Shown piece by piece: positions 36,009 through 49,909 of a DNA stretch of 64,000 nt. The notes below the pieces were generated by a model. It did not search any database. It saw nothing but the letters and a program-made list of their open reading frames with translations, and was not told the DNA's origin. This DNA comes from Hyperoodon ampullatus (lineage: Eukaryota > Chordata > Mammalia > Artiodactyla > Ziphiidae), in NCBI GenBank assembly GCA_949752795.1, contig CATKHW010000061.1:2604001-2668000 (forward strand), given 5' to 3'. The first letter of the stretch is position 1. The number at the start of each line of letters is the position of its first letter. Made by a program: the position numbers and the translations under genes.

Positions 36009-37745
36009 ATAAGATATCACTTATGAAGATCCTGTAAACAAGGCTACACTTGAACTGAGTTAGGAAAGAGAACAGTGTCTCACATTTAGAAAACACTCTT
36101 ATGCCTGCTTAAGGGGGAAGGAGAGGTGGGGTGATGCATAAAACCAGAGTTTGATATAAGCACAGGTACCGTTCCAAAAACCAACTATGGAATAGACAAG
36201 ACCTACACCTTCCTCAGTGAAATGGACTCAAAACCCCATATTTCCCGCAGAGGAATATATCTGACTAGTAAGAATCTTAAAACCTATGTATTGATATGTC
36301 TCCGTAAGGGAATCAAGTGTGTCTAGACTGGCATAAACATGGCAGCGAGAATCAGCTCAAACCCACTATAAAAAGGAATTTCAAAAACAAAACAAAAAAA
36401 CTGGGAAATTCTTTACAATTCCTTCAGGGTCTCTGCTGAAACCTGGAATGACCCTATCTCAATGACACCTAGATGTGGCATAAGGAGGGACACTTAGGAC
36501 TGAGAGGATTGGTGAGATTGGGTGAGCAAATGCAGATGCTTTAAAGCACAAAGGCCTGGTACCCATTCCATGTGTCCCAACTCTCCAGGTTGAAGGGAAT
36601 ATTACTACAGCTATAACATGTACAGGAAACCTAGAGAACGGACACACTGTGAATACGAAAGGTTTCTAAAACTCAACGAATAGTCCCTCTCCTGGTGCTC
36701 CGGTTTGACTTTCCATCTGCTTTACTATCAACCTCCCAACTTGGAGAGACAGCCCCTTTAACCTCCTGGTTCGCACAGGTTGCCAATTTGGCAGAGGATG
36801 AAAGGGAAGAGGGAGAACCAATGAGAGAGTAGCTGTTAGGCATTTGGACGGGCATATATCACTCTAACTTCCCGGCAGGAAGAAGAATTAACCAAAGTCT
36901 CAGCCACCCACCGGGAACCAGCATAGGTCCTGAACCAAAATTTAGACATGCGGTCAGCTCACCAAAAACGAGTTGATAAATGGAGCTCAGGGGCACAGCA
37001 ATTCACAAACTGGCTGAGTAATAAAGGACAACTATCGTCCAAAAATCTGTTGAGGGAAGGCAACGAGGTGGACTTAAAAGCGAGGCAGAATAGCAGGAAA
37101 CAGATTTCAAGAGGTACGTTGGAATCGCCTTTAAAGCACAGGAAGAGGGGCCCAACTTCGACAATGATGCACTTGGCCAAAAAGGGCGTATGCGTTTTCT
37201 CCCGAATATATTCAGGAGAAAACGCATACGCCCTTTTTGGCCAAGCAAGCAAGCGGGCAATGCAAGTCTGCACTACAAAGTAGTATCACTTCCCACCGGT
37301 CAAAAGGGACATCCACAAAATGTGTAAAAACCAGAAAGGCAAGACAGGCCCTGGAGAACAGGGAGCCGTGTTATGCTGATGGGCGGGATGTAAATTGCCA
37401 ACTGCCTCTCTGGAGGAGTGCATTGTGTTCCCTAAAACAAGTAAACAACAGAGCTACAGAGCCAAGCGCACTTCCAGTCTAGGGAATATTCCTTGGGAAA
37501 ACTGAAAATCAATAAGTCAGAGCCACCCCAAAATTTAGGGCTGCACTGCTTACAAGGACCTCAACTTGGGTACACCTTAATTATCGCAGGAAATATAAAA
37601 ATGGTTCAAAAAATTGTGGTACTTACGTACGATGGAATATCCCTCAGTCATGAAATCAATGTCATAAGACCAGTAGCATCAAAATGGGTGGCTTCAGGTA
37701 CGATGATTCTAAGTGAAATAAGTCACACAGAAAAAGAAACTTATC
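36009..37745 (+). repeat. Satellite monomer M17 (1,737 bp)
   Basis: Resembles M16 in its middle part. Its ORF2-derived end shares CTTAATTATCGCAGG with the end of M15, one dimer (3,476 bp) away, so a dimeric periodicity already exists before the main dimer array. The palindrome at 37,172-37,245 has one mismatch (CCCGAATAT). Confidence 0.95.
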
Positions 37746-39484
37746 ATAAGATATCACTTATGAAGATCCTGTAAACATGGCTACACTTGAACTGAGTTAG
37801 GAAAGAGAACAGTGTCTCACATTTAGAAAACACTCTTATGCCTGCTTAAGGGGGAAGGAGAGGTGGGGTGATGCATAAAACCAGAGTTTGATATAAGCAC
37901 AGGTACCGTTCCAAAAACCAACTATGGAATAGACAAGACCTACACCTTCCTCAGTGAAAGGGACTCAAAACCCCATATTTCCCGCAGAGGAATATATCTG
38001 ACAAGTAAGAATCTTAAAACCTATGTATTGATATGTCTCCGTAAGGGAATCAAGTGTGTCTAGACTGGCATAAACATGGCAGCGAGAATCAGGTCAAACC
38101 CACTCTAAAAAGGAATTTCAAAAACAAAACAAAAAAACTGGGAAATTCTTTACAATTCCTTCAGGGTCTCTGCTGAAACCTGGAATTACCCTATCTACAA
38201 CGACAGTTGGATGTGTCATAAGGCTGGACACTTGGGACTGAGAGGATTGGTGAGATTGGGTGAGCAAATGCAGACCCTTTAAAGCAATAATTCATGGCAC
38301 CCATTCCATGGGTCCCAACTCTCCAGGTTGAAGGGAATATTACTACAGTTATAACATGTACGGGAAACCTAGAGAACGGACACACTGTGAATACGAAAGG
38401 TTTCTAAAACTCAACGAATAGACCTTCCCCTGGTGCTCCGGTTTGACTTTCCATCTGCTTTACTATCTATCTCCCAACTTGGAGAGACAGCCCCTTTAAC
38501 CTCCTGGTTCACACAGGTTGCCAAATTGGCAGAGGATGAAAGGGAAGAGGGAGAACCAATGAGAGCGTAGCTGTTAGGCATTTGGACGGGCACATATCAC
38601 TCTAACTTCCCCGCAGGAAGAAGAATTAACCAAAGTCTCAGCCACCCACCTGGAACCAGTATAGGTCCTGAACCAAAATTTTGGACTTGCGATCAGCTCA
38701 CAAAAAACGAGTTGAAAAATGGAGCTCAGGGGCACAGCAATTCACAAACTGGCCGAGTAATAAAGGACAACTATCGTCCAAAAATCTGTTGAGGAAAGGC
38801 AACGAGGCGGACTTGAAAGAGAGGCAGAATAGCAGGAAACAGATTTCAAGAGGTACGTTGGAATCACCTTTAAAGCACAGGAAGAGGGGCACAACTTCGA
38901 CAATGATGCACTTGGCCAAAAAGGGCGTATGCGTTTTCTCCTGAATATATTCAGGAGAAAACGCATAAGCCCTTTTTGGCCAAGCAAGCAAAGGGTCAAT
39001 GCAAATCTGCACTACAAAGGAGTATCACTTCCCACCGGTCAAAAGGGACATCCACAAAATGTGTAAAAACCAGAAAGGCAAGACAGGCCCTGGACAACAG
39101 GGAGCATTGTTATGCTGATGGGCGGGAGGTAAATTGCCAACTGCCTCTCTGGAGGAGTGCATTGTGTTCCTTAAAACAAGTAAAGAACAGAGCTACAGAG
39201 CCAAGGGCACTTCCAGTCTAGGGAATATACCTTGGGAAAACTGAAAATCAATAAGACAGAGCCACCCCAAAATTTAGGGCTGCACTGCTTACAAGGACCT
39301 CAATTTGGGTACACCTTAAATATCCCAGGAAATATGAAAATGGTTCTAAAAATTGTGGTACTTACGTATGATAGAATATCCCTCAGCCATGAAATCAATG
39401 TCATAAGACCAGTAGCAGCAAAATGGGTGGATTGAGGTACGATGATTCTAAGTGAAATAAGTCACACAGAAAAAGAAACTTATC
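37746..39484 (+). repeat. Satellite monomer M18 (A type, 1,739 bp)
   Basis: First A-type monomer of the 3,475 bp dimer. A-type marks are GACAAGTAAG, GACAGTTGGATGTGTC, CTATCTATCTCCC and right-arm GCATAAGCCC. The palindrome at 38,911-38,984 has one mismatch. Confidence 0.95.
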
Positions 39485-41220
39485 ATAAGATATCACTTAT
39501 GAAGATCCTGTAAACATGGCTACACTTGAACTGAGTTAGGAAAGAGAACAGTGTCTCACATTTAGAAAACACTCATATGGCTGCTTAAGGGGGAAGGAGA
39601 GGTGGGGTGATGCATAAAACCAGAGTTTGATATAAGCACAGGTACCGTTCCAAAAACCAACTATGGAATAGACAAGACCTACACCTTCCTCAGTGAAAGG
39701 GACTCAGAACCCCATATTTCCCGCAGAAGAATATATCTGACTAGTAAGAATCTTAAAACCTATGTATTGATATGTCTCCGTAAGGGAATCAAGTGTGTCT
39801 AGACTGGCATAAACATGGCAGCGAGAATCAGCTCAAACCCACTATAAAAAGGAATTTCAAAAACAAAACAAAAAAACTGGGAAATTCTTTACAATTCCTT
39901 CAGGGTCTCTGATGAAACCTGGAATGACCCTATCTACAACGACAGCTGGATGTGGCATAAGGAGGGACACTTGGGACTGAGACGATTGGTGAGATTGGGT
40001 GAGCAAATGCAGACCTTTTAAAGCACAAATGCCTGGCACACATTCCATGGATCCCAACTCTCTAGGTTGAAGGGAATATTACTACAGATATAACATACGG
40101 GAAACCTAGGGAACGGACACACTGTGAATACAAAAGGTTTTTAAAACTCAACGAATAGCCCCTCTCCTGGTGCTCTGGTTTGACTTTCCATCTGGTTTAC
40201 TATCAACCTCCCAACCTGGAGAGACAGCCCCTTTAACCTCCTGGTTCGCTCAGGTTGCCAATTTGGCAGAGGATGAAAGGGAAGCGGGAGAACCAATGAG
40301 AGAGTAGCTATTAGGCATTTGGACGGCACATATCACTGTAATTTCCCGGCAGGAAGAAGAATTAACCAAAGTCTCAGCCACCCAACGGGAACCAGTATAG
40401 GTCCTGAACCAAAATTTTGGACTTGCGGTCAGCTCACCAAAATCGAGTTGAAAAATGGAGCTCAGGGGCACAGCAATTCACAAAGTGGCCGAGTAATAAA
40501 GGACAACTATCGTCCAAAAATCTGTTGAGGGAAGGCAACGAGGCGGACTTGAAAGCGAGGCAGAATAGCAGGAAACAGATTTCAAGACGTACGTTGGAAT
40601 CGCCTTTAAAGCACAGGAAGAGGGGCACAACTTCGACAATGATGCACTTGGCCAAAAAGGGCGTATGCGTTTTCTCCTGAATATATTCAGGAGAAAACGC
40701 ATACGCCCTTTTTGGCCAAGCAAGCAAACGGGCAATGCAAATCTGCACTACAAAGAAGTATCACTTCCCACCGGTCAAAAGGGACATCCACAAAATGTGT
40801 AAAAACCAGAAAGGCAAGACAGGCCCTGGACAACAGGGAGCCTTGTTATGCTGATGGGCGGGAGGTAAATTGCCAACTGCCTCTCTGGAGGAGTGCATTG
40901 TGTTCCGTAAAACAAGTAAACAACAGAGCTACAGAGCCAAGGGCACTTCCTGTCTAGGGAATATACCTTGGGAAAACTGAAAATCAATGAGACAGAGCCA
41001 CCCCAAAATTTAGGGCTGCACTGCTTACAAGGACCTCAACTTGGGTACACCTTAAATATCCCAGGAAATATGAAAATGGTTCAAAAAATTGTGGTACTTA
41101 CGTATGATAGAATATCCCTCAGCCATGAAATCAATGTCATAAGACCAGTAGCAGCAAAATGGGTGGATTCAGGTACGATGATTCTAAGTGAAATAAGTCA
41201 CACAGAAAAAGAAACTTATC
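39485..41220 (+). repeat. Satellite monomer M19 (B type, 1,736 bp)
   Basis: First B-type monomer. B-type marks are CATTCCATGGATCCC, CTCTCTAGGTTG, ATAACATACGGG (3 bp shorter than A) and TTCAAGACGTACG. The palindrome at 40,647-40,720 is perfect. It has GGGAAGCGGG, as M21 does. Confidence 0.95.
40647..40720. repeat. 74 bp perfect palindrome (M19)
   Basis: Perfect copy in the B monomer of the dimer. The neighbouring A monomers have GCATAAGCCC on the right arm and are imperfect. Confidence 0.96.
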
Positions 41221-42959
41221 ATAAGATATCACTTATGAAGATCCTGTAAACATGGCTACACTTGAACTGAGTTAGGAAAGAGAACAGTGTCTCACATTTA
41301 GAAAACACTCTTATGCCTGCTTAAGGGGGAAGGAGAGGTGGGGTGATGCATAAAACCAGAGTTTGATATAAGCACAAGTACCGTTCCAAAAACCAACTAT
41401 GGAATAGACAAGACCTACACCTTCCTCAGTGAAAGGGACTCAAAACCCCATATTTCCCGCAGAGGAATATATCTGACAAGTAAGAATCTTAAAACCTATG
41501 TATTGATATGTCTCCGTAAGGGAATCAAGTGTGTCTAGACTGGCATAAACATGGCAGCGAGAATCAGGTCAAACCCACTCTAAAAAGGAATTTCAAAAAC
41601 AAAACAAAAAAACTGGGAAATTCTTTACAATTCCTTCAGGGTCTCTGCTGAAACCTGGAATTACCCTATCTACAACGACAGTTGGATGTGTCATAAGGCT
41701 GGACACTTGGGACTGAGAGGATTGGTGAGATTGGGTGAGCAAATGCAGACCCTTTAAAGCAATAATTCATGGCACCCATTCCATGGGTCCCAACTCTCCA
41801 GGTTGAAGGGAATATTACTACAGTTATAACATGTACGGGAAACCTAGAGAACGGACACACTGTGAATACGAAAGGTTTCTAAAACTCAACGAATAGACCT
41901 TCCCCTGGTGCTCCGGTTTGACTTTCCATCTGCTTTACTATCTATCTCCCAACTTGGAGAGACAGCCCCTTTAACCTCCTGGTTCACACAGGTTGCCAAA
42001 TTGGCAGAGGATGAAAGGGAAGAGGGAGAACCAATGAGAGCGTAGCTGTTAGGCATTTGGACGGGCACATATCACTCTAACTTCCCCGCAGGAAGAAGAA
42101 TTAACCAAAGTCTCAGCCACCCACCTGGAACCAGTATAGGTCCTGAACCAAAATTTTGGACTTGCGATCAGCTCACAAAAAACGAGTTGAAAAATGGAGC
42201 TCAGGGGCACAGCAATTCACAAACTGGCCGAGTAATAAAGGACAACTATCGTCCAAAAATCTGTTGAGGAAAGGCAACGAGGCGGACTTGAAAGAGAGGC
42301 AGAATAGCAGGAAACAGATTTCAAGAGGTACGTTGGAATCACCTTTAAAGCACAGGAAGAGGGGCACAACTTCGACAATGATGCACTTGGCCAAAAAGGG
42401 CGTATGCGTTTTCTCCTGAATATATTCAGGAGAAAACGCATAAGCCCTTTTTGGCCAAGCAAGCAAAGGGTCAATGCAAATCTGCACTACAAAGGAGTAT
42501 CACTTCCCACCGGTCAAAAGGGACATCCACAAAATGTGTAAAAACCAGAAAGGCAAGACAGGCCCTGGACAACAGGGAGCCTTGTTATGCTGATGGGCGG
42601 GAGGTAAATTGCCAACTGCCTCTCTGGAGGAGTGCATTGTGTTCCTTAAAACAAGTAAAGAACAGAGCTACAGAGCCAAGGGCACTTCCAGTCTAGGGAA
42701 TATACCTTGGGAAAACTGAAAATCAATAAGACAGAGCCACCCCAAAATTTAGGGCTGCACTGCTTACAAGGACCTCAATTTGGGTACACCTTAAATATCC
42801 CAGGAAATATGAAAATGGTTCTAAAAATTGTGGTACTTACGTATGATAGAATATCCCTCAGCCATGAAATCAATGTCATAAGACCAGTAGCAGCAAAATG
42901 GGTGGATTGAGGTACGATGATTCTAAGTGAAATAAGTCACACAGAAAAAGAAACTTATC
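41221..42959 (+). repeat. Satellite monomer M20 (A type)
   Basis: Very close to M18 (private GCACAAGTACC; GAGCCTTGTT where M18 has GAGCATTGTT). It keeps GATCAGCTCACAAAAAACG. The palindrome at 42,386-42,459 has one mismatch. Confidence 0.95.
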
Positions 42960-44695
42960 ATAAGATATCACTTATGAAGATCCTGTAAACATGGCTACAC
43001 TTGAACTGAGTTAGGAAAGAGAACAGTGTCTCACATTTAGAAAACACTCATATGGCTGCTTAAGGGGGAAGGAGAGGTGGGGTGATGCATAAAACCAGAG
43101 TTTGATATAAGCACAGGTACCGTTCCAAAAACCAACTATGGAATAGACAAGACCTACACCTTCCTCAGTGAAAGGGACTCAGAACCCCATATTTCCCGCA
43201 GAAGAATATATCTGACTAGTAAGAATCTTAAAACCTATGTATTGATATGTCTCCGTAAGGGAATCAAGTGTGTCTAGACTGGCATAAACATGGCAGCGAG
43301 AATCAGCTCAAACCCACTATAAAAAGGAATTTCAAAAACAAAACAAAAAAACTGGGAAATTCTTTACAATTCCTTCAGGGTCTCTGATGAAACCTGGAAT
43401 GACCCTATCTACAACGACAGCTGGATGTGGCATAAGGAGGGACACTTGGGACTGAGACGATTGGTGAGATTGGGTGAGCAAATGCAGACCTTTTAAAGCA
43501 CAAATGCCTGGCACACATTCCATGGATCCCAACTCTCTAGGTTGAAGGGAATATTACTACAGATATAACATACGGGAAACCTAGGGAACGGACACACTGT
43601 GAATACAAAAGGTTTTTAAAACTCAACGAATAGCCCCTCTCCTGGTGCTCTGGTTTGACTTTCCATCTGGTTTACTATCAACCTCCCAACCTGGAGAGAC
43701 AGCCCCTTTAACCTCCTGGTTCGCTCAGGTTGCCAATTTGGCAGAGGATGAAAGGGAAGCGGGAGAACCAATGAGAGAGTAGCTATTAGGCATTTGGACG
43801 GCACATATCACTGTAATTTCCCGGCAGGAAGAAGAATTAACCAAAGTCTCAGCCACCCAACGGGAACCAGTATAGGTCCTGAACCAAAATTTTGGACTTG
43901 CGGTCAGCTCACCAAAATCGAGTTGAAAAATGGAGCTCAGGGGCACAGCAATTCACAAAGTGGCCGAGTAATAAAGGACAACTATCGTCCAAAAATCTGT
44001 TGAGGGAAGGCAACGAGGCGGACTTGAAAGCGAGGCAGAATAGCAGGAAACAGATTTCAAGACGTACGTTGGAATCGCCTTTAAAGCACAGGAAGAGGGG
44101 CACAACTTCGACAATGATGCACTTGGCCAAAAAGGGCGTATGCGTTTTCTCCTGAATATATTCAGGAGAAAACGCATACGCCCTTTTTGGCCAAGCAAGC
44201 AAACGGGCAATGCAAATCTGCACTACAAAGAAGTATCACTTCCCACCGGTCAAAAGGGACATCCACAAAATGTGTAAAAACCAGAAAGGCAAGACAGGCC
44301 CTGGACAACAGGGAGCCTTGTTATGCTGATGGGCGGGAGGTAAATTGCCAACTGCCTCTCTGGAGGAGTGCATTGTGTTCCGTAAAACAAGTAAACAACA
44401 GAGCTACAGAGCCAAGGGCACTTCCTGTCTAGGGAATATACCTTGGGAAAACTGAAAATCAATGAGACAGAGCCACCCCAAAATTTAGGGCTGCACTGCT
44501 TACAAGGACCTCAACTTGGGTACACCTTAAATATCCCAGGAAATATGAAAATGGTTCAAAAAATTGTGGTACTTACGTATGATAGAATATCCCTCAGCCA
44601 TGAAATCAATGTCATAAGACCAGTAGCAGCAAAATGGGTGGATTCAGGTACGATGATTCTAAGTGAAATAAGTCACACAGAAAAAGAAACTTATC
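42960..44695 (+). repeat. Satellite monomer M21 (B type)
   Basis: Very close to M19. The palindrome at 44,122-44,195 is perfect. The TGGATTGAGG variant at the end of the preceding A copy closes the ORF2-like frame early. Confidence 0.95.
44122..44195. repeat. 74 bp perfect palindrome (M21)
   Basis: Perfect copy, 3,475 bp from the M19 palindrome. Confidence 0.96.
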
Positions 44696-46434
44696 ATAAG
44701 ATATCACTTATGAAGATCCTGTAAACATGGCTACACTTGAACTGAGTTAGGAAAGAGAACAGTGTCTCACATTTAGAAAACACTCTTATGCCTGCTTAAG
44801 GGGGAAGGAGAGGTGGGGTGATGCATAAAACCAGAGTTTGATATAAGCACAAGTACCGTTCCAAAAACCAACTATGGAATAGACAAGACCTACACCTTCC
44901 TCAGTGAAAGGGACTCAAAACCCCATATTTCCCGCAGAGGAATATATCTGACAAGTAAGAATCTTAAAACCTATGTATTGATATGTCTCCGTAAGGGAAT
45001 CAAGTGTGTCTAGACTGGCATAAACATGGCAGCGAGAATCAGGTCAAACCAACTCTAAAAAGGAATTTCAAAAACAAAACAAAAAAACTGGGAAATTCTT
45101 TACAATTCCTTCAGGGTCTCTGCTGAAACCTGGAATTACCCTATCTACAACGACAGTTGGATGTGTCATAAGGCTGGACACTTGGGACTGAGAGGATTGG
45201 TGAGATTGGGTGAGCAAATGCAGACCCTTTAAAGCAATAATTCATGGCACCCATTCCATGGGTCCCAACTCTCCAGGTTGAAGGGAATATTACTACAGTT
45301 ATAACATGTACGGGAAACCTAGAGAACGGACACACTGTGAATACGAAAGGTTTCTAAAACTCAACGAATAGACCTTCCCCTGGTGCTCCGGTTTGACTTT
45401 CCATCTGCTTTACTATCTATCTCCCAACTTGGAGAGACAGCCCCTTTAACCTCCTGGTTCACACAGGTTGCCAAATTGGCAGAGGATGAAAGGGAAGAGG
45501 GAGAACCAATGAGAGCGTAGCTGTTAGGCATTTGGACGGGCACATATCACTCTAACTTCCCCGCAGGAAGAAGAATTAACCAAAGTCTCAGCCACCCACC
45601 GGGAACCAGTATAGGTCCTGAACCAAAATTTTGGACTTGCGGTCAGCTCACCAAAAACGAGTTGAAAAATGGAGCTCAGGGGCACAGCAATTCACAAACT
45701 GGCCGAGTAATAAAGGACAACTATCGTCCTAAAATCTGTTGAGGAAAGGCAACGAGGCGGACTTGAAAGAGAGGCAGAATAGCAGGAAACAGATTTCAAG
45801 AGGTACGTTGGAATCACCTTTAAAGCACAGGAAGAGGGGCACAACTTCGACAATGATGCACTTGGCCAAAAAGGGCGTATGCGTTTTCTCCTGAATATAT
45901 CCAGGAGAAAACGCATAAGCCCTTTTTGGCCAAGCAAGCAAAGGGTCAATGCAAATCTGCACTACAAAGGAGTATCACTTCCCACCGGTCAAAAGGGACA
46001 TCCACAAAATGTGTAAAAACCAGAAAGGCAAGACAGGCCCTGGACAACAGGGAGCCTTGTTATGCTGATGGGCGGGAGGTAAATTGCCAACTGCCTCTCT
46101 GGAGGAGTGCATTGTGTTCCTTAAAACAAGTAAAGAACAGAGCTACAGAGCCAAGGGCACTTCCAGTCTAGGGAATATACCTTGGGAAAACTGAAAATCA
46201 ATAAGACAGAGCCACCCCAAAATTTAGGGCTGCACTGCTTACAAGGACCTCAATTTGGGTACACCTTAAATATCCCAGGAAATATGAAAATGGTTCTAAA
46301 AATTGTGGTACTTACGTATGATAGAATATCCCTCAGCCATGAAATCAATGTCATAAGACCAGTAGCAGCAAAATGGGTGGATTGAGGTACGATGATTCTA
46401 AGTGAAATAAGTCACACAGAAAAAGAAACTTATC
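44696..46434 (+). repeat. Satellite monomer M22 (A type, second subtype)
   Basis: Carries GGTCAGCTCACCAAAAACG, GTCCTAAAATCTG and ATATCCAGGAG, in contrast to M18/M20. AAACCAACTC near 45,047 is private. The palindrome at 45,861-45,934 has two mismatched pairs. Confidence 0.95.
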
Positions 46435-48170
46435 ATAAGATATCACTTATGAAGATCCTGTAAACATGGCTACACTTGAAGTGAGTTAGTAAAGAGAACA
46501 GTGTCTCACATTTAGAAAACACTCATATGGCTGCTTAAGGGGGAAGGAGAGGTGGGGTGATGCATAAAACCAGAGTTTGATATAAGCACAGGTACCGTTC
46601 CAAAAACCAACTATGGAATAGACAAGACCTACACCTTCCTCAGTGAAAGGGACTCAGAACCCCATATTTCCCGCAGAAGAATATATCTGACTAGTAAGAA
46701 TCTTAAAACCTATGTATTGATATGTCTCCGTAAGGGAATCAAGTGTGTCTAGACTGGCATAAACATGGCAGCGAGAATCAGCTCAAACCCACTATAAAAA
46801 GGAATTTCAAAAACAAAACAAAAAAACTGGGAAATTCTTTACAATTCCTTCAGGGTCTCTGATGAAACCTGGAATGACCCTATCTACAACGACAGCTGGA
46901 TGTGGCATAAGGAGGGACACTTGGGACTGAGACGATTGGTGAGATTGGGTGAGCAAATGCAGACCTTTTAAAGCACAAATGCCTGGCACACATTCCATGG
47001 ATCCCAACTCTCTAGGTTGAAGGGAATATTACTACAGATATAACATACGGGAAACCTAGGGAACGGACACACTGTGAATACAAAAGGTTTTTAAAACTCA
47101 ACGAATAGCCCCTCTCCTGGTGCTCTGGTTTGACTTTCCATCTGGTTTACTATCAACCTCCCAACCTGGAGAGACAGCCCCTTTAACCTCCTGGTTCGCT
47201 CAGGTTGCCAATTTGGCAGAGGATGAAAGGGAAGAGGGAGAACCAATGAGAGAGTAGCTATTAGGCATTTGGACGGCACATATCACTGTAATTTCCCGGC
47301 AGGAAGAAGAATTAACCAAAGTCTCAGCCACCCAACGGGAACCAGTATAGGTCCTGAACCAAAATTTTGGACTTGCGGTCAGCTCACCAAAATCGAGTTG
47401 AAAAATGGAGCTCAGGGGCACAGCAATTCACAAAGTGGCCGAGTAATAAAGGACAACTATCGTCCAAAAATCTGTTGAGGGAAGGCAACGAGGCGGACTT
47501 GAAAGCGAGGCAGAATAGCAGGAAACAGATTTCAAGACGTACGTTGGAATCGCCTTTAAAGCACAGGAAGAGGGGCACAACTTCGACAATGATGCACTTG
47601 GCCAAAAAGGGCGTATGCGTTTTCTCCTGAATATATTCAGGAGAAAACGCATACGCCCTTTTTGGCCAAGCAAGCAAACGGGCAATGCAAATCTGCACTA
47701 CAAAGAAGTATCACTTCCCACCGGTCAAAAGGGACATCCACAAAATGTGTAAAAACCAGAAAGGCAAGACAGGCCCTGGACAACAGGGAGCCTTGTTATG
47801 CTGATGGGCGGGAGGTAAATTGCCAACTGCCTCTCTGGAGGAGTGCATTGTGTTCCGTAAAACAAGTAAACAACAGAGCTACAGAGCCAAGGGCACTTCC
47901 TGTCTAGGGAATATACCTTGGGAAAACTGAAAATCAATGAGGCAGAGCCACCCCAAAATTTAGGGCTGCACTGCTTACAAGGACCTCAACTTGGGTACAC
48001 CTTAAATATCCCAGGAAATATGAAAATGGTTCAAAAAATTGTGGTACTTACGTATGATAGAATATCCCTCAGCCATGAAATCAATGTCATAAGACCAGTA
48101 GCAGCAAAATGGGTGGATTCAGGTACGATGATTCTAAGTGAAATAAGTCACACAGAAAAAGAAACTTATC
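46435..48170 (+). repeat. Satellite monomer M23 (B type)
   Basis: Starts with the GAAGTGAGTTAGTAAAG variant. The palindrome at 47,597-47,670 is perfect. GAGGCAGAGCC near 47,938 is shared with M25. Confidence 0.95.
47597..47670. repeat. 74 bp perfect palindrome (M23)
   Basis: Perfect copy in a B monomer. Confidence 0.96.
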
Positions 48171-49909
48171 ATAAGATATCACTTATGAAGATCCTGTAAA
48201 CATGGCTACACTTGAACTGAGTTAGGAAAGAGAACAGTGTCTCACATTTAGAAAACACTCTTATGCCTGCTTAAGGGGGAAGGAGAGGTGGGGTGATGCA
48301 TAAAACCAGAGTTTGATATAAGCACAAGTACCGTTCCAAAAACCAACTATGGAATAGACAAGACCTACACCTTCCTCAGTGAAAGGGACTCAAAACCCCA
48401 TATTTCCCGCAGAGGAATATATCTGACAAGTAAGAATCTTAAAACCTATGTATTGATATGTCTCCGTAAGGGAATCAAGTGTGTCTAGACTGGCATAAAC
48501 ATGGCAGCGAGAATCAGGTCAAACCCACTCTAAAAAGGAATTTCAAAAACAAAACAAAAAAACTGGGAAATTCTTTACAATTCCTTCAGGGTCTCTGCTG
48601 AAACCTGGAATTACCCTATCTACAACGACAGTTGGATGTGTCATAAGGCTGGACACTTGGGACTGAGAGGATTGGTGAGATTGGGTGAGCAAATGCAGAC
48701 CCTTTAAAGCAATAATTCATGGCACCCATTCCATGGGTCCCAACTCTCCAGGTTGAAGGGAATATTACTACAGTTATAACATGTACGGGAAACCTAGAGA
48801 ACGGACACACTGTGAATACGAAAGGTTTCTAAAACTCAACGAATAGACCTTCCCCTGGTGCTCCGGTTTGACTTTCCATCTGCTTTACTATCTATCTCCC
48901 AACTTGGAGAGACAGCCCCTTTAACCTCCTGGTTCACACAGGTTGCCAAATTGGCAGAGGATGAAAGGGAAGAGGGAGAACCAATGAGAGCGTAGCTGTT
49001 AGGCATTTGGACGGGCACATATCACTCTAACTTCCCCGCAGGAAGAAGAATTAACCAAAGTCTCAGCCACCCACCGGGAACCAGTATAGGTCCTGAACCA
49101 AAATTTTGGACTTGCGGTCAGCTCACCAAAAACGAGTTGAAAAATGGAGCTCAGGGGCACAGCAATTCACAAACTGGCCGAGTAATAAAGGACAACTATC
49201 GTCCTAAAATCTGTTGAGGAAAGGCAACGAGGCGGACTTGAAAGAGAGGCAGAATAGCAGGAAACAGATTTCAAGAGGTACGTTGGAATCACCTTTAAAG
49301 CACAGGAAGAGGGGCACAACTTCGACAATGATGCACTTGGCCAAAAAGGGCGTATGCGTTTTCTCCTGAATATATCCAGGAGAAAACGCATAAGCCCTTT
49401 TTGGCCAAGCAAGCAAAGGGTCAATGCAAATCTGCACTACAAAGGAGTATCACTTCCCACCGGTCAAAAGGGACATCCACAAAATGTGTAAAAACCAGAA
49501 AGGCAAGACAGGCCCTGGACAACAGGGAGCCTTGTTATGCTGATGGGCGGGAGGTAAATTGCCAACTGCCTCTCTGGAGGAGTGCATTGTGTTCCTTAAA
49601 ACAAGTAAAGAACAGAGCTACAGAGCCAAGGGCACTTCCAGTCTAGGGAATATACCTTGGGAAAACTGAAAATCAATAAGACAGAGCCACCCCAAAATTT
49701 AGGGCTGCACTGCTTACAAGGACCTCAATTTGGGTACACCTTAAATATCCCAGGAAATATGAAAATGGTTCTAAAAATTGTGGTACTTACGTATGATAGA
49801 ATATCCCTCAGCCATGAAATCAATGTCATAAGACCAGTAGCAGCAAAATGGGTGGATTGAGGTACGATGATTCTAAGTGAAATAAGTCACACAGAAAAAG
49901 AAACTTATC
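48171..49909 (+). repeat. Satellite monomer M24 (A type, second subtype)
   Basis: Nearly the same as M22 without its private AACTC change. The palindrome at 49,336-49,409 has two mismatched pairs. Confidence 0.95.

Larger units (their letters stand above)
37746..41220 (+). repeat. Dimeric higher-order repeat (3,475 bp), copy 1
   Basis: M18 + M19. This is the first copy of the AB dimer. The preceding M17 end (ACGTACGATGGAATATC) does not match the B-type end (ACGTATGATAGAATATC), so the homogeneous array starts about here. Confidence 0.9.
41221..44695 (+). repeat. Dimeric higher-order repeat, copy 2
   Basis: M20 + M21, differing from copy 1 at only a few bases by eye, for example near 37,900/41,375 and 39,104/42,580. 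Confidence 0.92.
44696..48170 (+). repeat. Dimeric higher-order repeat, copy 3
   Basis: M22 + M23. Introduces the second A subtype (CCTAAAATCTG, ATATCCAGG) and B variant GAAGTGAGTTAGTAAAG. Confidence 0.92.
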
